Source: Staphylococcus warneri (GTDB lineage Bacteria > Bacillota > Bacilli > Staphylococcales > Staphylococcaceae). From it: DNA of 64,000 nucleotides. This document shows, piece after piece, positions 1 to 10,613 of this stretch (position 1 is the first letter of the stretch; each line of letters opens with the position of its first letter). The notes under the pieces were generated by a model, which was given only the letters and a program-made list of their open reading frames with translations, did no database searches and was not told the DNA's origin. The DNA is taken from NCBI RefSeq assembly GCF_900636385.1, contig NZ_LR134269.1, forward strand, positions 1,364,001-1,428,000, read 5' to 3'. The position numbers and the translations under genes were made by a program.

Positions 1-66
1 AACGGGGGATTTATTCATGTAGAAAGTGAAGTTGATCAATATACAACATTTAAAATCATATTTTAA
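1..66 (+). CDS. arlS: 3' end of a sensor histidine kinase, probably ArlS (partial)
   Basis: Frame 1 is open from the first base and ends at TAA. The 21 residues include GGFIHVESE and TTFKIIF, which is how the HATPase_c domain of a histidine kinase ends (G-rich G2 box, then a final beta strand). In staphylococci the arlRS two-component system lies directly upstream of odhA on the same strand, so ArlS is the likely identity. The catalytic domains are outside the window; the family call rests on a short tail plus gene order. Confidence 0.65.
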   Translation, partial: NGGFIHVESEVDQYTTFKIIF

Positions 67-175
67 TAACCCCAACCAGAATTAAATTTCTATCTCAATC
101 ACGCTATTTTGTATACCTAATTAAGCTTTTAGTTTACATCTTTAAAGTCAACATTTTAATATAATTAAATTAATG

Positions 176-207
176 CAGAACCAAATTTTTCTTGGTTCTG
201 TTTTTTT
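176..207 (+). terminator. Rho-independent terminator after arlS
   Basis: A perfect 9-bp stem (CAGAACCAA at 176-184, TTGGTTCTG at 192-200), a 7-nt loop and seven T. It separates the kinase gene from odhA. The 110 bp before it, from 67, hold nothing I can name. Confidence 0.9.
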
Positions 208-227
208 ACAATAATAGGTAAATCCAC

Positions 228-275
228 TTTAACAAAATTTGAAATAATGCTATTATTGTCTTGTAAGCGTTTCAA
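228..275 (+). promoter_or_regulatory. odhA promoter with a cre-like site
   Basis: A -10 of TATTAT lies at 251-256, with a weak -35 (TTTAAC, 228-233) 17 bp upstream. Directly after it, TGTAAGCGTTTCAA (262-275) resembles a CcpA cre operator but has two mismatches at its 3' half. Its place over the expected transcription start would suit catabolite repression of a TCA-cycle gene. The -10 is seen; CcpA control is inferred. Confidence 0.5.
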
Positions 276-296
276 CATTTTTGTGGAGGGTGTAAT

Positions 297-3101
297 ATGA
301 CAAAGGACAAGAGAGAAGTTACAGAGGCACCTGTAAACTTCGGCGCAAATCTAGGGTTAATGCTAGATTTATACGATGATTACCTACAAGATCCATCATC
401 TGTACCCGAAGATTTACAAGTCCTATTTAGTACAATTCAAACAGGGGAAGCTCATATCGAAGCTAAACCAGCCGCTAATGAGGGTGGTTCACAATCTGGT
501 GACAGTACAATTAAACGTGTCATGAGATTAATCGATAACATTAGACAATACGGACATTTAAAAGCAAATATATATCCAGTCAATCCTCCAGAGCGTAAAA
601 ATATACCTAAATTAGAAATAGAAGATTTCGATTTAGATCAAGCTACTTTGGAAAATATCTCAGCTGGAATCGTATCAGAACATTTTACTGATATTTACGA
701 TAATGCATATGAAGCTATTGTTCGTATGGAAAAAAGATATAAAGGTCCTATTGCGTTCGAATATACGCATATTAATAACAATAAAGAACGTGTATGGTTA
801 AAACGTCGTATCGAAACACCATATAAAGCAACATTAAATAATAAACAAAAAACTGAATTATTTAATAAATTGGCTCATGTCGAAGGTTTCGAGAAATATT
901 TACACAAAAACTTCGTTGGTGCAAAACGATTCTCTATTGAGGGCGTCGATGCTTTAGTACCAATGCTACAACACACGATTACACTAGCTGGTGAAGCTGG
1001 TATTAAAAATATTCAAATTGGTATGGCACACCGTGGTCGTTTAAATGTACTGACTCACGTATTAGAGAAACCATATGAAATGATGATTTCAGAGTTCATG
1101 CATACTGATCCTATGAAGTTCTTGCCAGAAGATGGTAGCTTAGAATTAACTGCTGGTTGGACTGGTGATGTGAAGTATCACTTAGGTGGCGTGAAAACTA
1201 CAGATTCATACGGTATTGAACAACGAATCGCTTTAGCAAACAACCCAAGTCACTTGGAAATTGTAGCGCCCGTTGTTGAAGGTCGTACTCGTGCTGCTCA
1301 AGATAATACGCAACAAGCAGGCGCACCACAAACTGACTTCCATAAAGCTATGCCAATCATTATTCATGGTGATGCTGCTTATCCTGGTCAAGGTATTAAC
1401 TTTGAAACAATGAACTTAGGTGATTTAAAAGGCTACTCAACAGGTGGTTCTTTACACATCATCACAAACAACCGAATTGGTTTCACAACTGAACCAACAG
1501 ATGGCCGTTCTACAACATACTCAACAGATGTGGCTAAAGGTTATGATGTTCCAATTTTACATGTTAATGCTGACGACGTTGAAGCAACAATTGAAGCTAT
1601 TGATATCGCAATGGAATTCCGTAAAGAGTTCCATAAAGATGTTGTCATCGACTTAGTAGGTTATAGACGTTATGGTCATAACGAAATGGATGAACCGTCA
1701 ATTACAAATCCATTACCATACCACAATATCCGTAAGCATGATTCAGTAGAACTTGTTTATGGTAAAAAATTAGTGGACGAAGGCATTATTAGTGAAGATG
1801 AAATGAATCAAGTCATTGATAGTGTTCAAAAAGAAATGCGTGCAGCACATGATAAAATTGACAAATCAGATAAAATGGACAATCCAGATATGGAAAAACC
1901 AGAATCCTTACAACAACCACTTAAGAGTGATGATAAAGAGTTCACATTTGATCACTTAAAAGAAATCAATGACGCGATGTTAACATATCCTGAAGGATTC
2001 AATGTGTTGAAAAAATTAAATAAAGTACTTGAAAAACGTAAAGAACCATTTGAAAAAGAAGATGGTTTAGTAGATTGGGCACAAGCGGAACAACTTGCTT
2101 TTGCAACGATTTTACAAGATGGTACTTCTATTCGTTTAACTGGTCAAGACAGTGAACGTGGTACATTCAGTCATCGTCATGCAGTACTACACGATGAAGA
2201 AAATGGTGATACATTCACACCATTACATCATGTACCTGATCAAAAAGCATCATTCGATATTCATAATTCACCATTATCAGAAGCAGCTGTTGTTGGTTTT
2301 GAATATGGTTACAATGTCGAAAATAAAGGTAGCTTCAACATTTGGGAAGCACAATATGGGGACTTCTCAAATATGGCTCAAATGATGTTTGATAACTTCT
2401 TATCAAGTGCGCGAGCAAAATGGGGCGAACGTTCAGGTTTAACATTATTCTTACCTCATTCATTTGAAGGTCAAGGTCCAGAACATTCATCAGCACGCCT
2501 TGAAAGATTCTTACAACTTGCAGCAGAAAACAATAGCACTGTAGTTAACTTATCAAGTGCAAGTAACTACTTCCACTTACTACGTGCGCAAGCAGCAAGC
2601 CTAGATTCTCAAGAAATGAGACCTTTAATTGTTATGTCACCGAAAAGTTTATTACGTAACAAAACAGTTGCTAAACCAATTAATGAGTTTACGACTGGTG
2701 GTTTCAAACCGATCATTGCTGAAGATTATGAAGCTAATAAAGTTAAAAAAGTAATATTAGCTTCAGGTAAAGTATTTATCGACTTAAAAGAATATTTAGC
2801 TAAAAATCCTGACGAATCTGTATTACTTGTAGCAGTTGAAAGATTATATCCATTCCCTGAAGAGGAAATCCAAGAAATTTTCGATCAACTACCAAATCTT
2901 GAATCAGTATCATGGGTACAAGAAGAACCTAAAAACCAAGGTGCATGGTTATTCGTTTATCCTTACCTAAGATCATTAGTTGGTGATAAATACGATTTAA
3001 GTTACCATGGAAGAATCCAAAGGGCAGCACCAGCTGAAGGTGATGGAGAAATCCATAAACTTGTTCAAAATAATATTATTGAAAGTAGCATTACTAAATA
3101 A
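297..3101 (+). CDS. odhA: 2-oxoglutarate dehydrogenase E1 component
   Basis: Thiamine-diphosphate-dependent E1 of the 2-oxoglutarate dehydrogenase complex: it decarboxylates 2-oxoglutarate and passes the succinyl group to the lipoyl arm of OdhB in the TCA cycle. The 934 residues match the usual family length. It has the E1o motif [11 protein letters not shown] near residue 242, GDAAYPGQG near 357, and the C-terminal transketolase-like half with [18 protein letters not shown]. The start follows a strong GGAGGG at 285-290 with 6-nt spacing. odhB follows 17 nt later, so the two are cotranscribed. Confident. Confidence 0.97.
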   Translation: MTKDKREVTEAPVNFGANLGLMLDLYDDYLQDPSSVPEDLQVLFSTIQTGEAHIEAKPAANEGGSQSGDSTIKRVMRLIDNIRQYGHLKANIYPVNPPERKNIPKLEIEDFDLDQATLENISAGIVSEHFTDIYDNAYEAIVRMEKRYKGPIAFEYTHINNNKERVWLKRRIETPYKATLNNKQKTELFNKLAHVEGFEKYLHKNFVGAKRFSIEGVDALVPMLQHTITLAGEAGIKNIQIGMAHRGRLNVLTHVLEKPYEMMISEFMHTDPMKFLPEDGSLELTAGWTGDVKYHLGGVKTTDSYGIEQRIALANNPSHLEIVAPVVEGRTRAAQDNTQQAGAPQTDFHKAMPIIIHGDAAYPGQGINFETMNLGDLKGYSTGGSLHIITNNRIGFTTEPTDGRSTTYSTDVAKGYDVPILHVNADDVEATIEAIDIAMEFRKEFHKDVVIDLVGYRRYGHNEMDEPSITNPLPYHNIRKHDSVELVYGKKLVDEGIISEDEMNQVIDSVQKEMRAAHDKIDKSDKMDNPDMEKPESLQQPLKSDDKEFTFDHLKEINDAMLTYPEGFNVLKKLNKVLEKRKEPFEKEDGLVDWAQAEQLAFATILQDGTSIRLTGQDSERGTFSHRHAVLHDEENGDTFTPLHHVPDQKASFDIHNSPLSEAAVVGFEYGYNVENKGSFNIWEAQYGDFSNMAQMMFDNFLSSARAKWGERSGLTLFLPHSFEGQGPEHSSARLERFLQLAAENNSTVVNLSSASNYFHLLRAQAASLDSQEMRPLIVMSPKSLLRNKTVAKPINEFTTGGFKPIIAEDYEANKVKKVILASGKVFIDLKEYLAKNPDESVLLVAVERLYPFPEEEIQEIFDQLPNLESVSWVQEEPKNQGAWLFVYPYLRSLVGDKYDLSYHGRIQRAAPAEGDGEIHKLVQNNIIESSITK

Positions 3102-3118
3102 ATAGGGGGAAATTCAAA

Positions 3119-4405
3119 ATGCCAGAGGTTAAAGTTCCAGAATTAGCAGAATCAATTACAGAAGGTACCATTGCAGAGTGGTTAAAAAATGTTGGGGATA
3201 GCGTAGATAAAGGTGAAGCTATTCTTGAATTAGAAACAGATAAAGTAAACGTAGAAGTTGTGTCAGAAGAAGCAGGTGTCTTATCAGAACAACTTGCTAA
3301 CGAAGGCGATACAGTTGAAGTAGGTCAAGCTATCGCAGTTGTTGGTGAAGGTAGTGGTAATGCATCAAGTGGTTCATCAGATAATCAAACTCCACAAAGT
3401 AATGATGAAACTAATAAAGACGATCAACAATCTAAAGAGACTTCTCAACCATCAAACGATAATCAATCATCTGATCAATCACAAGATGATTCAGCTAATA
3501 ACCAACGTGTGAAAGCAACACCTTCAGCACGCCGTCATGCTCGCGCTAACGGTGTTGACTTAAGTGAAGTTGCTGGAAAATCTAATGACGTTGTTAGAAA
3601 AGAAGATGTAAACAACAGTCAAAACCAAGCTCAACAATCATCTCAAAATGATAACAAACCTTCTGGTAATGAAGCTAAAAAATCTAGTGACAAACCATCT
3701 AAACCAGTTATTCGTGAAAAAATGTCACGCAGAAAGAAAACTGCTGCTAAAAAATTATTAGAAGTATCTAATAACACAGCAATGTTAACAACTTTCAATG
3801 AAGTTGATATGACAAATGTTATGGATTTACGTAAACGTAAAAAAGAACAATTCATCAAAGACCATGATGGTACTAAATTAGGTTTCATGTCATTCTTCAC
3901 AAAAGCTGCAGTAGCTGCACTTAAAAAATATCCAGAAGTTAACGCTGAAATTGATGGCGAAGACATGATTACTAAACAATACTATGATATCGGTATCGCT
4001 GTATCTACTGATGACGGTTTATTAGTACCATTCGTAAGAGATTGCGATAAGAAAAACTTTGCTGAAATCGAACAAGAAATCGCTAATCTAGCTGTCAAAG
4101 CTCGCGACAAAAAATTAGGCTTAGATGACATGGTTAACGGTTCATTCACAATTACAAATGGTGGTATCTTCGGTTCAATGATGAGTACACCAATTATCAA
4201 TGGTAGTCAAGCTGCTATCTTAGGTATGCACTCAATCATTACTCGTCCAATTGCAATTGACAAAGATACTATCGAAAACCGTCCAATGATGTACATCGCA
4301 TTAAGCTATGATCACAGAATTATTGATGGTAAAGAAGCAGTAGGATTCTTAAAAACAATCAAAGACTTAATTGAAAATCCTGAAGATTTATTATTAGAAT
4401 CTTAA
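3119..4405 (+). CDS. odhB: Dihydrolipoyllysine succinyltransferase, E2 of 2-oxoglutarate dehydrogenase
   Basis: Forms the core of the 2-oxoglutarate dehydrogenase complex and transfers succinyl from lipoate to CoA. The N-terminal lipoyl domain has ETDKVNVEV with the lipoylated Lys at residue 42. A long hydrophilic linker (about 85-128) rich in Ser, Asn, Gln and Asp follows, then the E3-binding domain ([15 protein letters not shown], about 133-147) and the acyltransferase domain with the HRIIDG active-site motif at His399. Length is 428 residues. GGGGGAAATT precedes the ATG. It is cotranscribed with odhA and ends at a strong terminator. Confidence 0.97.
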   Translation: MPEVKVPELAESITEGTIAEWLKNVGDSVDKGEAILELETDKVNVEVVSEEAGVLSEQLANEGDTVEVGQAIAVVGEGSGNASSGSSDNQTPQSNDETNKDDQQSKETSQPSNDNQSSDQSQDDSANNQRVKATPSARRHARANGVDLSEVAGKSNDVVRKEDVNNSQNQAQQSSQNDNKPSGNEAKKSSDKPSKPVIREKMSRRKKTAAKKLLEVSNNTAMLTTFNEVDMTNVMDLRKRKKEQFIKDHDGTKLGFMSFFTKAAVAALKKYPEVNAEIDGEDMITKQYYDIGIAVSTDDGLLVPFVRDCDKKNFAEIEQEIANLAVKARDKKLGLDDMVNGSFTITNGGIFGSMMSTPIINGSQAAILGMHSIITRPIAIDKDTIENRPMMYIALSYDHRIIDGKEAVGFLKTIKDLIENPEDLLLES

Positions 4406-4432
4406 TTCAAAAGACTAAATTTGAATATAACT

Positions 4433-4470
4433 AAAGAACCAACGGTGAAATGAATCACCGTTGGTTCTTT
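4433..4470 (+). terminator. Terminator after odhAB
   Basis: A perfect 16-bp inverted repeat (4433-4448 with 4455-4470) around a 6-nt loop. Its A/T-rich ends let it work as a terminator, though the downstream T tract is short. Confidence 0.85.
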
Positions 4471-4571
4471 ATGTATTAATTAATACTTAGGTAGTATATG
4501 ATTTTACGAAAATGAATGATACGCTTACTTTAAAGATTAAGCTAACAATCATTTTAAATGGGGGTGCATTG

Positions 4572-5411
4572 ATGACAACTGAGGCAATTGTTGCAAATCA
4601 CATATCAAAATCAATCAATCATAAAGAAATTATAAATGATCTATCGATAACCATTCCAAAGCATAGTATGACTCATATACAAGGGCATAATGGTTCAGGC
4701 AAAACAATCACATTACAATTACTTGCACAGCTTATCAGTCCTAGCAAAGGCAATATTAAAGTTAACGGCCGTATCAGTTATGCACCTGATTATCTTCCAA
4801 ATGATTTAAATTTAACTGTAAGAGAATATCTATCATTTATTCGACATCTCAATCATTTACATATCAATGATCAATATTTAAATAATATGATTTCAAATAT
4901 GCATCTTGAACCATTTCTCTCACATAGATTAAAAAATTGTTCAAAAGGAACACAACAAAAGGTAAATCTTATTCAATGTCTAGCATCAAAAGCAGATATA
5001 TACTTATTAGATGAACCATTTAATGGACTTGATGAGTCATCTTTAGCTTATTTACTGTCACAACTTAAGTTATTAAAAAATAAAGCAACGATCATATTAA
5101 CTGCTCATGATTCGCTTATTTATCATCACATCATCACTCATACATTTGATCTCGAAAGCCAAGAATTAAAAGAAATAACAACTACGATGTCAAAATACAA
5201 AATAATTAGTTTTAACATAGATAATATAGAAAATAAAGAAGATTTAATCTACCACTTCAAAATGAAACATGACACTACTATTTTAAAAAATACTAATAAT
5301 ACTAATTACATTAAATTAAAAGTACCTGCAAAAGAGACCAATGTCGTTTTAAAAAAGTTAATTCATAAGAACGTAACTATTGATTCCGTTATTAACGAGG
5401 AGGGTGATTAA
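4572..5411 (+). CDS. ABC transporter ATP-binding protein
   Basis: ATPase of a two-gene ABC system, probably an exporter or membrane-modifying transporter with the next gene. It has Walker A GHNGSGKT, Walker B IYLLDEPF and an H-loop TAHD. The signature is SKGTQQK rather than LSGGQ, a variant common in exporter-type ATPases. After about residue 190 there is a roughly 90-residue C-terminal extension unlike the nucleotide-binding core. An in-frame ATG at 4512 has no ribosome site; the ATG at 4572 follows GGGGG with 7-nt spacing, giving 279 residues. The stop overlaps the next start by one base. Substrate unknown. Confidence 0.85.
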   Translation: MTTEAIVANHISKSINHKEIINDLSITIPKHSMTHIQGHNGSGKTITLQLLAQLISPSKGNIKVNGRISYAPDYLPNDLNLTVREYLSFIRHLNHLHINDQYLNNMISNMHLEPFLSHRLKNCSKGTQQKVNLIQCLASKADIYLLDEPFNGLDESSLAYLLSQLKLLKNKATIILTAHDSLIYHHIITHTFDLESQELKEITTTMSKYKIISFNIDNIENKEDLIYHFKMKHDTTILKNTNNTNYIKLKVPAKETNVVLKKLIHKNVTIDSVINEEGD

Positions 5412-6115
5412 TGCGTTTTACAGCTTATCAATTCAAAAAATTAATAAGATCATACACATTTATACCTCCCTATATCGTTTATATGATTTGGATAGCTATG
5501 CTTTATGTTTATAGTGGGCAATCTATTTTATCAAGCTATGCATCATCAACTATTGTGTTATTAGCTGTATCAGCATGGTTAACGATTAATATATATCAAT
5601 TAGAAAATAATAAAGAACGACAGTTATTATTTATACAATTTAACTCTAAACTCAAATATCTGACACATAAGTTATATTTTAGCATTATGACATTACTACC
5701 TTTAATCATTTTTTCAATACTTTATCCAATTCTATTCAATCGATTTTCAGAAAAAATGTCTATCATACATTTGACTCTGGCATTATATTTACATGTTATT
5801 GTTGTCATTTTTGGTGTGTTAATCGGTACCTTTATTTGTATTCAAAATGTCATGTCGAGAAAGTACAGTTGGCTATTATTGATTCTAATCATTCTATTAT
5901 CTATAATGCGACACACCATCATTCTAAGCGTACCAGCTACAAAATATATATTATGGCTCATACCACCAGTAGGTGACTTCATTCAAATATACCAGTATTC
6001 TCTAAACCAACTGATCACATTCCATTTTTTATTCATTAGTTTATGGATTGCTATTTATATCTTCATTTTCACTTTAGGATTGTATTATTTATTTTCTAAA
6101 ACAGAATATTTGTAA
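5411..6115 (+). CDS. Membrane subunit of the adjacent ABC transporter
   Basis: A 234-residue hydrophobic protein with about six predicted membrane segments, beginning near residues 19-33 and 40-60 and ending with LWIAIYIFIFTLGLYYLF. I recognise no named family. The one-base overlap with the ATPase gene and the shared GGAGGGTG ribosome site (5399-5406) show translational coupling, so it is most simply the permease half of a small ABC-2-like exporter. It has neither a substrate-binding domain nor a lipobox. Confidence 0.75.
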   Translation: MRFTAYQFKKLIRSYTFIPPYIVYMIWIAMLYVYSGQSILSSYASSTIVLLAVSAWLTINIYQLENNKERQLLFIQFNSKLKYLTHKLYFSIMTLLPLIIFSILYPILFNRFSEKMSIIHLTLALYLHVIVVIFGVLIGTFICIQNVMSRKYSWLLLILIILLSIMRHTIILSVPATKYILWLIPPVGDFIQIYQYSLNQLITFHFLFISLWIAIYIFIFTLGLYYLFSKTEYL

Positions 6116-6138
6116 AATCTAGCATGAATAATCAGAAA

Positions 6139-6180
6139 AAAGCCAGTAAACGGGTCTTTAAAAACTCATTTACTGGCTTT
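6139..6180 (+). terminator. Terminator after the ABC pair
   Basis: A 12-bp perfect stem, AAAGCCAGTAAA (6139-6150) with TTTACTGGCTTT (6169-6180), around an 18-nt loop. It ends in TTT and could act in both directions, serving also the small minus-strand gene. Confidence 0.8.
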
Positions 6181-6245
6181 ATCCATGTTAAATATCTAAA
6201 ACTATAAAATAATATTTTAGTATAAGACGATAATCTCTATAATTG

Positions 6246-6386
6246 CTAAATAATACATACAATAAATGCAATTAAGAAATATTTAAAGCTTGGCTTTTGC
6301 TTATTTTGCAAATTCGTAAAAACTTGTATGCCTGAATAGACAGCTATTAAAACAGTAATTGCAAATATAATCCACATCGTAGACAT
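6246..6386 (-). CDS. Small hydrophobic membrane protein, 46 residues
   Basis: A short reading frame beginning MSTMWIIFAITVLIAVYSGI and ending KYFLIAFIVCII. It has two hydrophobic stretches (about 4-20 and 35-46) separated by a basic, Gln-rich loop (NLQNKQKPSFK), so probably a two-helix membrane protein. A textbook AAGGAGG (6394-6400 on this strand) sits 7 nt before the ATG, the best evidence that it is translated. It stands alone between convergent and divergent neighbours; a second in-frame Met is at codon 4. No function can be assigned. The 227 bp from 6387 to 6613 otherwise hold only promoter-like sequence (TATAAT at 6572-6577) for the next gene. Confidence 0.7.
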   Translation of the reverse strand: MSTMWIIFAITVLIAVYSGIQVFTNLQNKQKPSFKYFLIAFIVCII

Positions 6387-6613
6387 GTGTATGCCTCCTT
6401 ATCTAATCTCTATACTTATATTTTAATACACTTTTGCAACAATACCAAAATGTATTTTAGCTTAATTTTGAAAAATGAATTACATTCAAACTAAAAACAA
6501 TTTATAATTCTACTATTTTAAACAGCAAATCATCACAATAGTTCATCATATAAATCATCGTGAAAATACGTTATAATAATATTGTAACGATAAATGATTA
6601 GGGGTGTCAGTAT

Positions 6614-7423
6614 ATGAGCGGACTTAGAAGTGTCACGTTAGGTACAAGTGACCTATCTAAAACTAAAGATTTATTTGAAAATATATTAGGTTTTAATTCA
6701 TCTGAAAAAGGTGAACATGCTTTAAGATTTGGTGATGCTAATTTAAGCCCAGGTACGCGCATACATTTTGTGGAAGTACCTAATAACAATTATCAAAACT
6801 TACATATCGATAGCGTTGGTTTAAGAACACCATCCGATTCTGGTCTAGATGAATATCAATCTATTTTCACAAATCATCAAATATCTTATAGCTCAATTAC
6901 TGAACTCAATGGTAATAAGCATTTTAACTTCAAGGATCATAATCAACAATTATTTGATATCTATTCAAACGAACATAATACAGGCGTTCCATTAGGCATG
7001 TCATCATTTGAAAGTACTGTCAATCCGCTACATCAAATTCAAGGTTTAGGCCCTGTGATTCTTAAGGTAAATGAATTGCCAATCACAGCATCTATCCTTA
7101 CAAATGTATTTGGATTAAATATATTTGCAGAATATCATCCCTCTGAAGAATCAACACAAGCTATCCAAGTATTTAAAATTGGAGAAGGTGGCCTTGGTGG
7201 TGAACTGCATCTATATGAAGCAGAGACAGAAATCAATAATGAAGATGTAGGTATGGTTGAACAAATAGAATTTTCCACTCAAAATAAGTCGGAATTTGAA
7301 AACGCTAAGCAAACATTAGATGATATAGGTATACCATATAAAACATTAGAACAAGATGATTCTGATTCACTGCGAATAACTGAAAACAGTGGTATTTCAT
7401 TCATTTATACACTAGAAAAATAA
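6614..7423 (+). CDS. VOC-superfamily (glyoxalase/dioxygenase fold) protein
   Basis: A 269-residue protein made of two VOC modules. The first (about 1-115) starts LRSVTLGTSDLSKTKDLFEN and the second (about 140-265) starts with GPVILKVNELPITASILTNV. VOC proteins include glyoxalases, ring-cleaving dioxygenases and fosfomycin-resistance enzymes and usually bind a divalent metal; the reaction here cannot be told from sequence. AGGGGTG precedes the ATG. The next small gene follows after 35 nt. Confidence 0.8.
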   Translation: MSGLRSVTLGTSDLSKTKDLFENILGFNSSEKGEHALRFGDANLSPGTRIHFVEVPNNNYQNLHIDSVGLRTPSDSGLDEYQSIFTNHQISYSSITELNGNKHFNFKDHNQQLFDIYSNEHNTGVPLGMSSFESTVNPLHQIQGLGPVILKVNELPITASILTNVFGLNIFAEYHPSEESTQAIQVFKIGEGGLGGELHLYEAETEINNEDVGMVEQIEFSTQNKSEFENAKQTLDDIGIPYKTLEQDDSDSLRITENSGISFIYTLEK

Positions 7424-7458
7424 AATTATTAAAATAATCATAGAGGTAGGGAAATAAA

Positions 7459-7662
7459 ATGTTACACGAAACATGGAAAGAACGTACACCAATTAAAAAA
7501 GTAGAAGTGACAAATACAGATGCGAAGAAGTTCACTGTATCTGATATGCTTACTGTTGGTGAACAATATGATGTCATTAATGAAACTGAAGAATATTATC
7601 AAATCATCGATAATTCAGGTTTAGTTGGTGGCTATTACAAAACATACTTTAAAGAAGTTTAA
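7459..7662 (+). CDS. Small conserved protein, DUF6501-like
   Basis: A 67-residue soluble protein, MLHETWKERTPIKKV..., with a YYQIIDNSGLVGGYYKTYF ending. The length and motifs match a small Bacillales family I remember as DUF6501 (beta-rich, no known function). AGAGGTAGGG precedes the ATG. It lies downstream of the VOC gene and before a terminator, so both are probably one transcript. Confidence 0.75.
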   Translation: MLHETWKERTPIKKVEVTNTDAKKFTVSDMLTVGEQYDVINETEEYYQIIDNSGLVGGYYKTYFKEV

Positions 7663-7716
7663 AATCGTTTCAATCAGTTTAGACTGTCAAACAAGTATAT
7701 AAAGACAATAGTCAAC

Positions 7717-7763
7717 AAGACTAAGACAATTGGAAATCCAAACCCACATGTCTTAGTCTTTTT
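7717..7763 (+). terminator. Terminator after the DUF6501-like gene
   Basis: A 12-bp perfect stem (AAGACTAAGACA at 7717-7728, TGTCTTAGTCTT at 7749-7760) followed by TTT. Confidence 0.8.
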
Positions 7764-7792
7764 CATATAGATAAAAAAGGAGCATATGATTT

Positions 7793-8584
7793 ATGGTACA
7801 AGCACAATATAAAAATGCTGACGTTTCAGTTTTTAATGATGCGAAAGCATTATTTGATTTAAATAAGAATATTTTATTAAAAGGACCAACAGGTTCTGGG
7901 AAAACTAAACTCGCAGAAACATTAAGTGAAGTTGTAAATACACCAATGTATCAAGTTAACTGTTCAGTTGATTTAGATGCAGAAAGTCTATTAGGATTTA
8001 AAACAATCAAAACGAATGAACAAGGGCATCAAGAAATCGTTTTTATTGATGGACCTGTTATTAAAGCCATGAAAGAAGGACATATCTTATATATTGATGA
8101 AATCAATATGGCTAAGCCGGAAACATTACCTATCTTAAATGGTGTGTTAGATTACCGTCGACGTATAACTAATCCCTTTACAGGTGAAGTTATTCAAGCA
8201 AAGCCTGGCTTTAACGTGATTGCCGCTATCAATGAAGGCTATGTAGGTACGCTACCTATGAACGAGGCACTTAAAAACCGATTTGTTGTGATACAAGTGG
8301 ATTATATCGATGGAGATATTTTAAGTCACGTTATTAAAGAACAAAGTCGTTTACAAGATGATGCAACTATCCAAAAAATCATTAAATTCAACGAAGATTT
8401 ACGTACAATGACCAAACAAGGTCAAATTTCTGAAGAAGCAGCAAGTATACGTGCACTGATTGATTTAAGTGACTTAGCAACTGTAATGCCTATCGAACGT
8501 GCGATTAAACGTACAATTATAGATAAACTTGAGGATGAACGAGAACAACAAGCCATCATAAATGCAATTGAACTTAACTTTTAG
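7793..8584 (+). CDS. MoxR-family AAA+ ATPase
   Basis: A 263-residue AAA+ protein with Walker [10 protein letters not shown] (31-39), Walker B ILYIDEIN (about 98-105) and an arginine-finger-type [10 protein letters not shown]. MoxR ATPases act as chaperones that remodel or insert metal cofactors together with a VWA-domain partner. That partner is encoded 13 nt downstream, so the pair is almost certainly an operon and complex. The pair resembles NorQ/NorD and CobS/CobT systems, but no target metalloenzyme lies nearby. AAGGAG precedes the ATG. Confidence 0.9.
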   Translation: MVQAQYKNADVSVFNDAKALFDLNKNILLKGPTGSGKTKLAETLSEVVNTPMYQVNCSVDLDAESLLGFKTIKTNEQGHQEIVFIDGPVIKAMKEGHILYIDEINMAKPETLPILNGVLDYRRRITNPFTGEVIQAKPGFNVIAAINEGYVGTLPMNEALKNRFVVIQVDYIDGDILSHVIKEQSRLQDDATIQKIIKFNEDLRTMTKQGQISEEAASIRALIDLSDLATVMPIERAIKRTIIDKLEDEREQQAIINAIELNF

Positions 8585-8597
8585 AGAGGGATAAATC

Positions 8598-10487
8598 ATG
8601 AGCGACCGTTTCATTAAATTTAACGACGAACAGTTAGATGCTAAACAAGTGATGATGTTACAAGACTTAGCTCGTTTACTTTTAAAAAACGAGCAAACAC
8701 AAGTTAAAATTCAAAAATTCCCTTTTTACAATCCATTTAGTAATACTCTTATTACAAGTTGGTTTTGGTCCCACCGTCCAAAAGAAGTTGAAGCTGCTGG
8801 CCTCAAAACAGATGTTATGTTAGCGGCCTATGGTTATCGAATGATGGATGTAGGTATCGTTAATGAGGTGTTACACAATAACGAGTTTAAACATCCTAAA
8901 TTTTTCCAACAACTATTTAAATTATTAGAAGATATACGTATATTTAATGAAATTAAAATACAACGTCCAAGCACTACAAAGTATATAGATTTACGTTTAA
9001 ATACCAGACTTACATTTACTGAATCACAAATTAATGTTTATAAAACGAAAACACTATACACAGATTTATTATTTTTATATTTAGAACATGCTTTTATTAA
9101 TCAAAACTTCTATGATGTTCCATCCATACATCCAAAATTTGATGACGTCTTAGTCAATATGTATCAATATTTGCCTAACTTCTTTCAAAATCAAAATTCT
9201 GAAGACAATATGTTTTTAGCTGAACGTATATTATATCAAGTAGATGATTTATTAAAAGAAGATATGTTAAATGAATATTATTATATCTCCAAAAATCTAT
9301 ATAAAGACATTCAACAAGACCTGTTTGAAGACTTAAAGCGAACAGATGCTGCTAATACAGATGGTAAAGATCAGTCACAAGAGGAAAATGATGCTGTGAC
9401 AGCCGAAGCAGAAACCAAAGCTGCTGATAGTTCTTCTGAAGGTGGCGCTTATCTCGAAATGGAACTACATGAGGGTGAAAACAGTGAAGTAATGGCTGAC
9501 AATGATACAGCTAGAGAAGGGGACTCATCTGATGACATGACCGATATGATGACTAAAAAAGGTAAGGTGTCTCAAAACACGCTTGATCGCGAAGAAGGAG
9601 GCTTTATTGGTCAAAATAGTGCTTTCGCATTAGATGGCATTAATCAAAATGTTGATATTAAATGGAAAGTCCCTGACATTTTACCTGAATACATCCAGGC
9701 TTATGAAGATGTTAAAAATGATGTGCAATTTGAAATTAAAGATTTAATCCAAATTATTAAAAAGACAATCGAACGTGAACATCAAGATGAAAGACATAAT
9801 CTAACTAAAGGCAGATTACAGAAAAATTTAATTAATTGGTTTATAGATGATCAATATAAATTGTTCTATAAAAAACAAGATTTAAGCCAATCATTTGATG
9901 CAACATTCACATTATTAATCGATGCTTCAGCTAGTATGCATGATAAAATGGACGAAACGATTAAAGGTGTCGTACTCTTCCACGAGACGTTAAAAGAATT
10001 AAACGTAAAACATGAAATATTGGCCTTTAACGAAGATGCCTTTGATTCAGATGATACGAAGCAACCTAATATTATAGATGAAATCATTCATTACGACTAT
10101 TCAACATTGAAGAAAGATGGCCCTCGAATAATGGCCCTCGAACCACAAGACGATAACCGTGATGGGGTTGCCATTCGAATCGCGAGCGATAGATTAATTC
10201 GTCGCAGTCATCATCAACGATTTCTCATTGTCTTTTCTGATGGAGAGCCTTCTGCATATAATTATAGTCAAGATGGCATCATAGATACGTACGAAGCTGT
10301 TGAAAATGCGCGTAAATTTGGTATTGAAGTCTTCAATGTATTCTTGAGTCAGGATCCAATTACTGAAGATATAGAGCAGACGATTCATAATATTTATGGT
10401 CAATATTCAATATTTGTTGAAGGTGTTGAACATTTACCAAGTTTACTATCACCATTATTGAAAAAACTATTGCTTAAATCTTTTTAA
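8598..10487 (+). CDS. VWA-domain protein, MoxR partner (CobT/NorD-like)
   Basis: A 629-residue protein. The N-terminal 250 residues are alpha-helical and of unknown fold. An acidic linker (about 250-330, rich in Asp, Glu and Ser) leads to a C-terminal von Willebrand A domain with the MIDAS motif LIDASASM near 440-447 and a later FSDGEPS. It should bind Mg2+ and act with the upstream MoxR ATPase in assembling or remodelling a protein or cofactor. The architecture (helical N-term, acidic linker, C-terminal VWA) matches NorD/CobT-like proteins. GAGAGGG precedes the ATG. Substrate unknown. Confidence 0.88.
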   Translation: MSDRFIKFNDEQLDAKQVMMLQDLARLLLKNEQTQVKIQKFPFYNPFSNTLITSWFWSHRPKEVEAAGLKTDVMLAAYGYRMMDVGIVNEVLHNNEFKHPKFFQQLFKLLEDIRIFNEIKIQRPSTTKYIDLRLNTRLTFTESQINVYKTKTLYTDLLFLYLEHAFINQNFYDVPSIHPKFDDVLVNMYQYLPNFFQNQNSEDNMFLAERILYQVDDLLKEDMLNEYYYISKNLYKDIQQDLFEDLKRTDAANTDGKDQSQEENDAVTAEAETKAADSSSEGGAYLEMELHEGENSEVMADNDTAREGDSSDDMTDMMTKKGKVSQNTLDREEGGFIGQNSAFALDGINQNVDIKWKVPDILPEYIQAYEDVKNDVQFEIKDLIQIIKKTIEREHQDERHNLTKGRLQKNLINWFIDDQYKLFYKKQDLSQSFDATFTLLIDASASMHDKMDETIKGVVLFHETLKELNVKHEILAFNEDAFDSDDTKQPNIIDEIIHYDYSTLKKDGPRIMALEPQDDNRDGVAIRIASDRLIRRSHHQRFLIVFSDGEPSAYNYSQDGIIDTYEAVENARKFGIEVFNVFLSQDPITEDIEQTIHNIYGQYSIFVEGVEHLPSLLSPLLKKLLLKSF

Positions 10488-10528
10488 AAATATGTCTATT
10501 TGATAAATTTAAATTAACTAAGTTTTTA

Positions 10529-10575
10529 AATTTTCTGAAATTATATAGACTTATGAATTATATCTATGCTAGAAT
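10529..10575 (+). promoter_or_regulatory. brnQ promoter with CodY box
   Basis: AATTTTCTGAAATTA (10529-10543) matches 13 of 15 positions of the CodY consensus. It lies just upstream of a -35-like TAGACT (10546-10551), an 18-bp spacer and an extended -10 TGCTAGAAT (10567-10575). CodY represses amino-acid uptake when branched-chain amino acids and GTP are plentiful, as expected for a branched-chain permease. Confidence 0.75.
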
Positions 10576-10613
10576 GTTTAATGTTGCATATTTAAGGACA
10601 AAGGAGCAGCATT

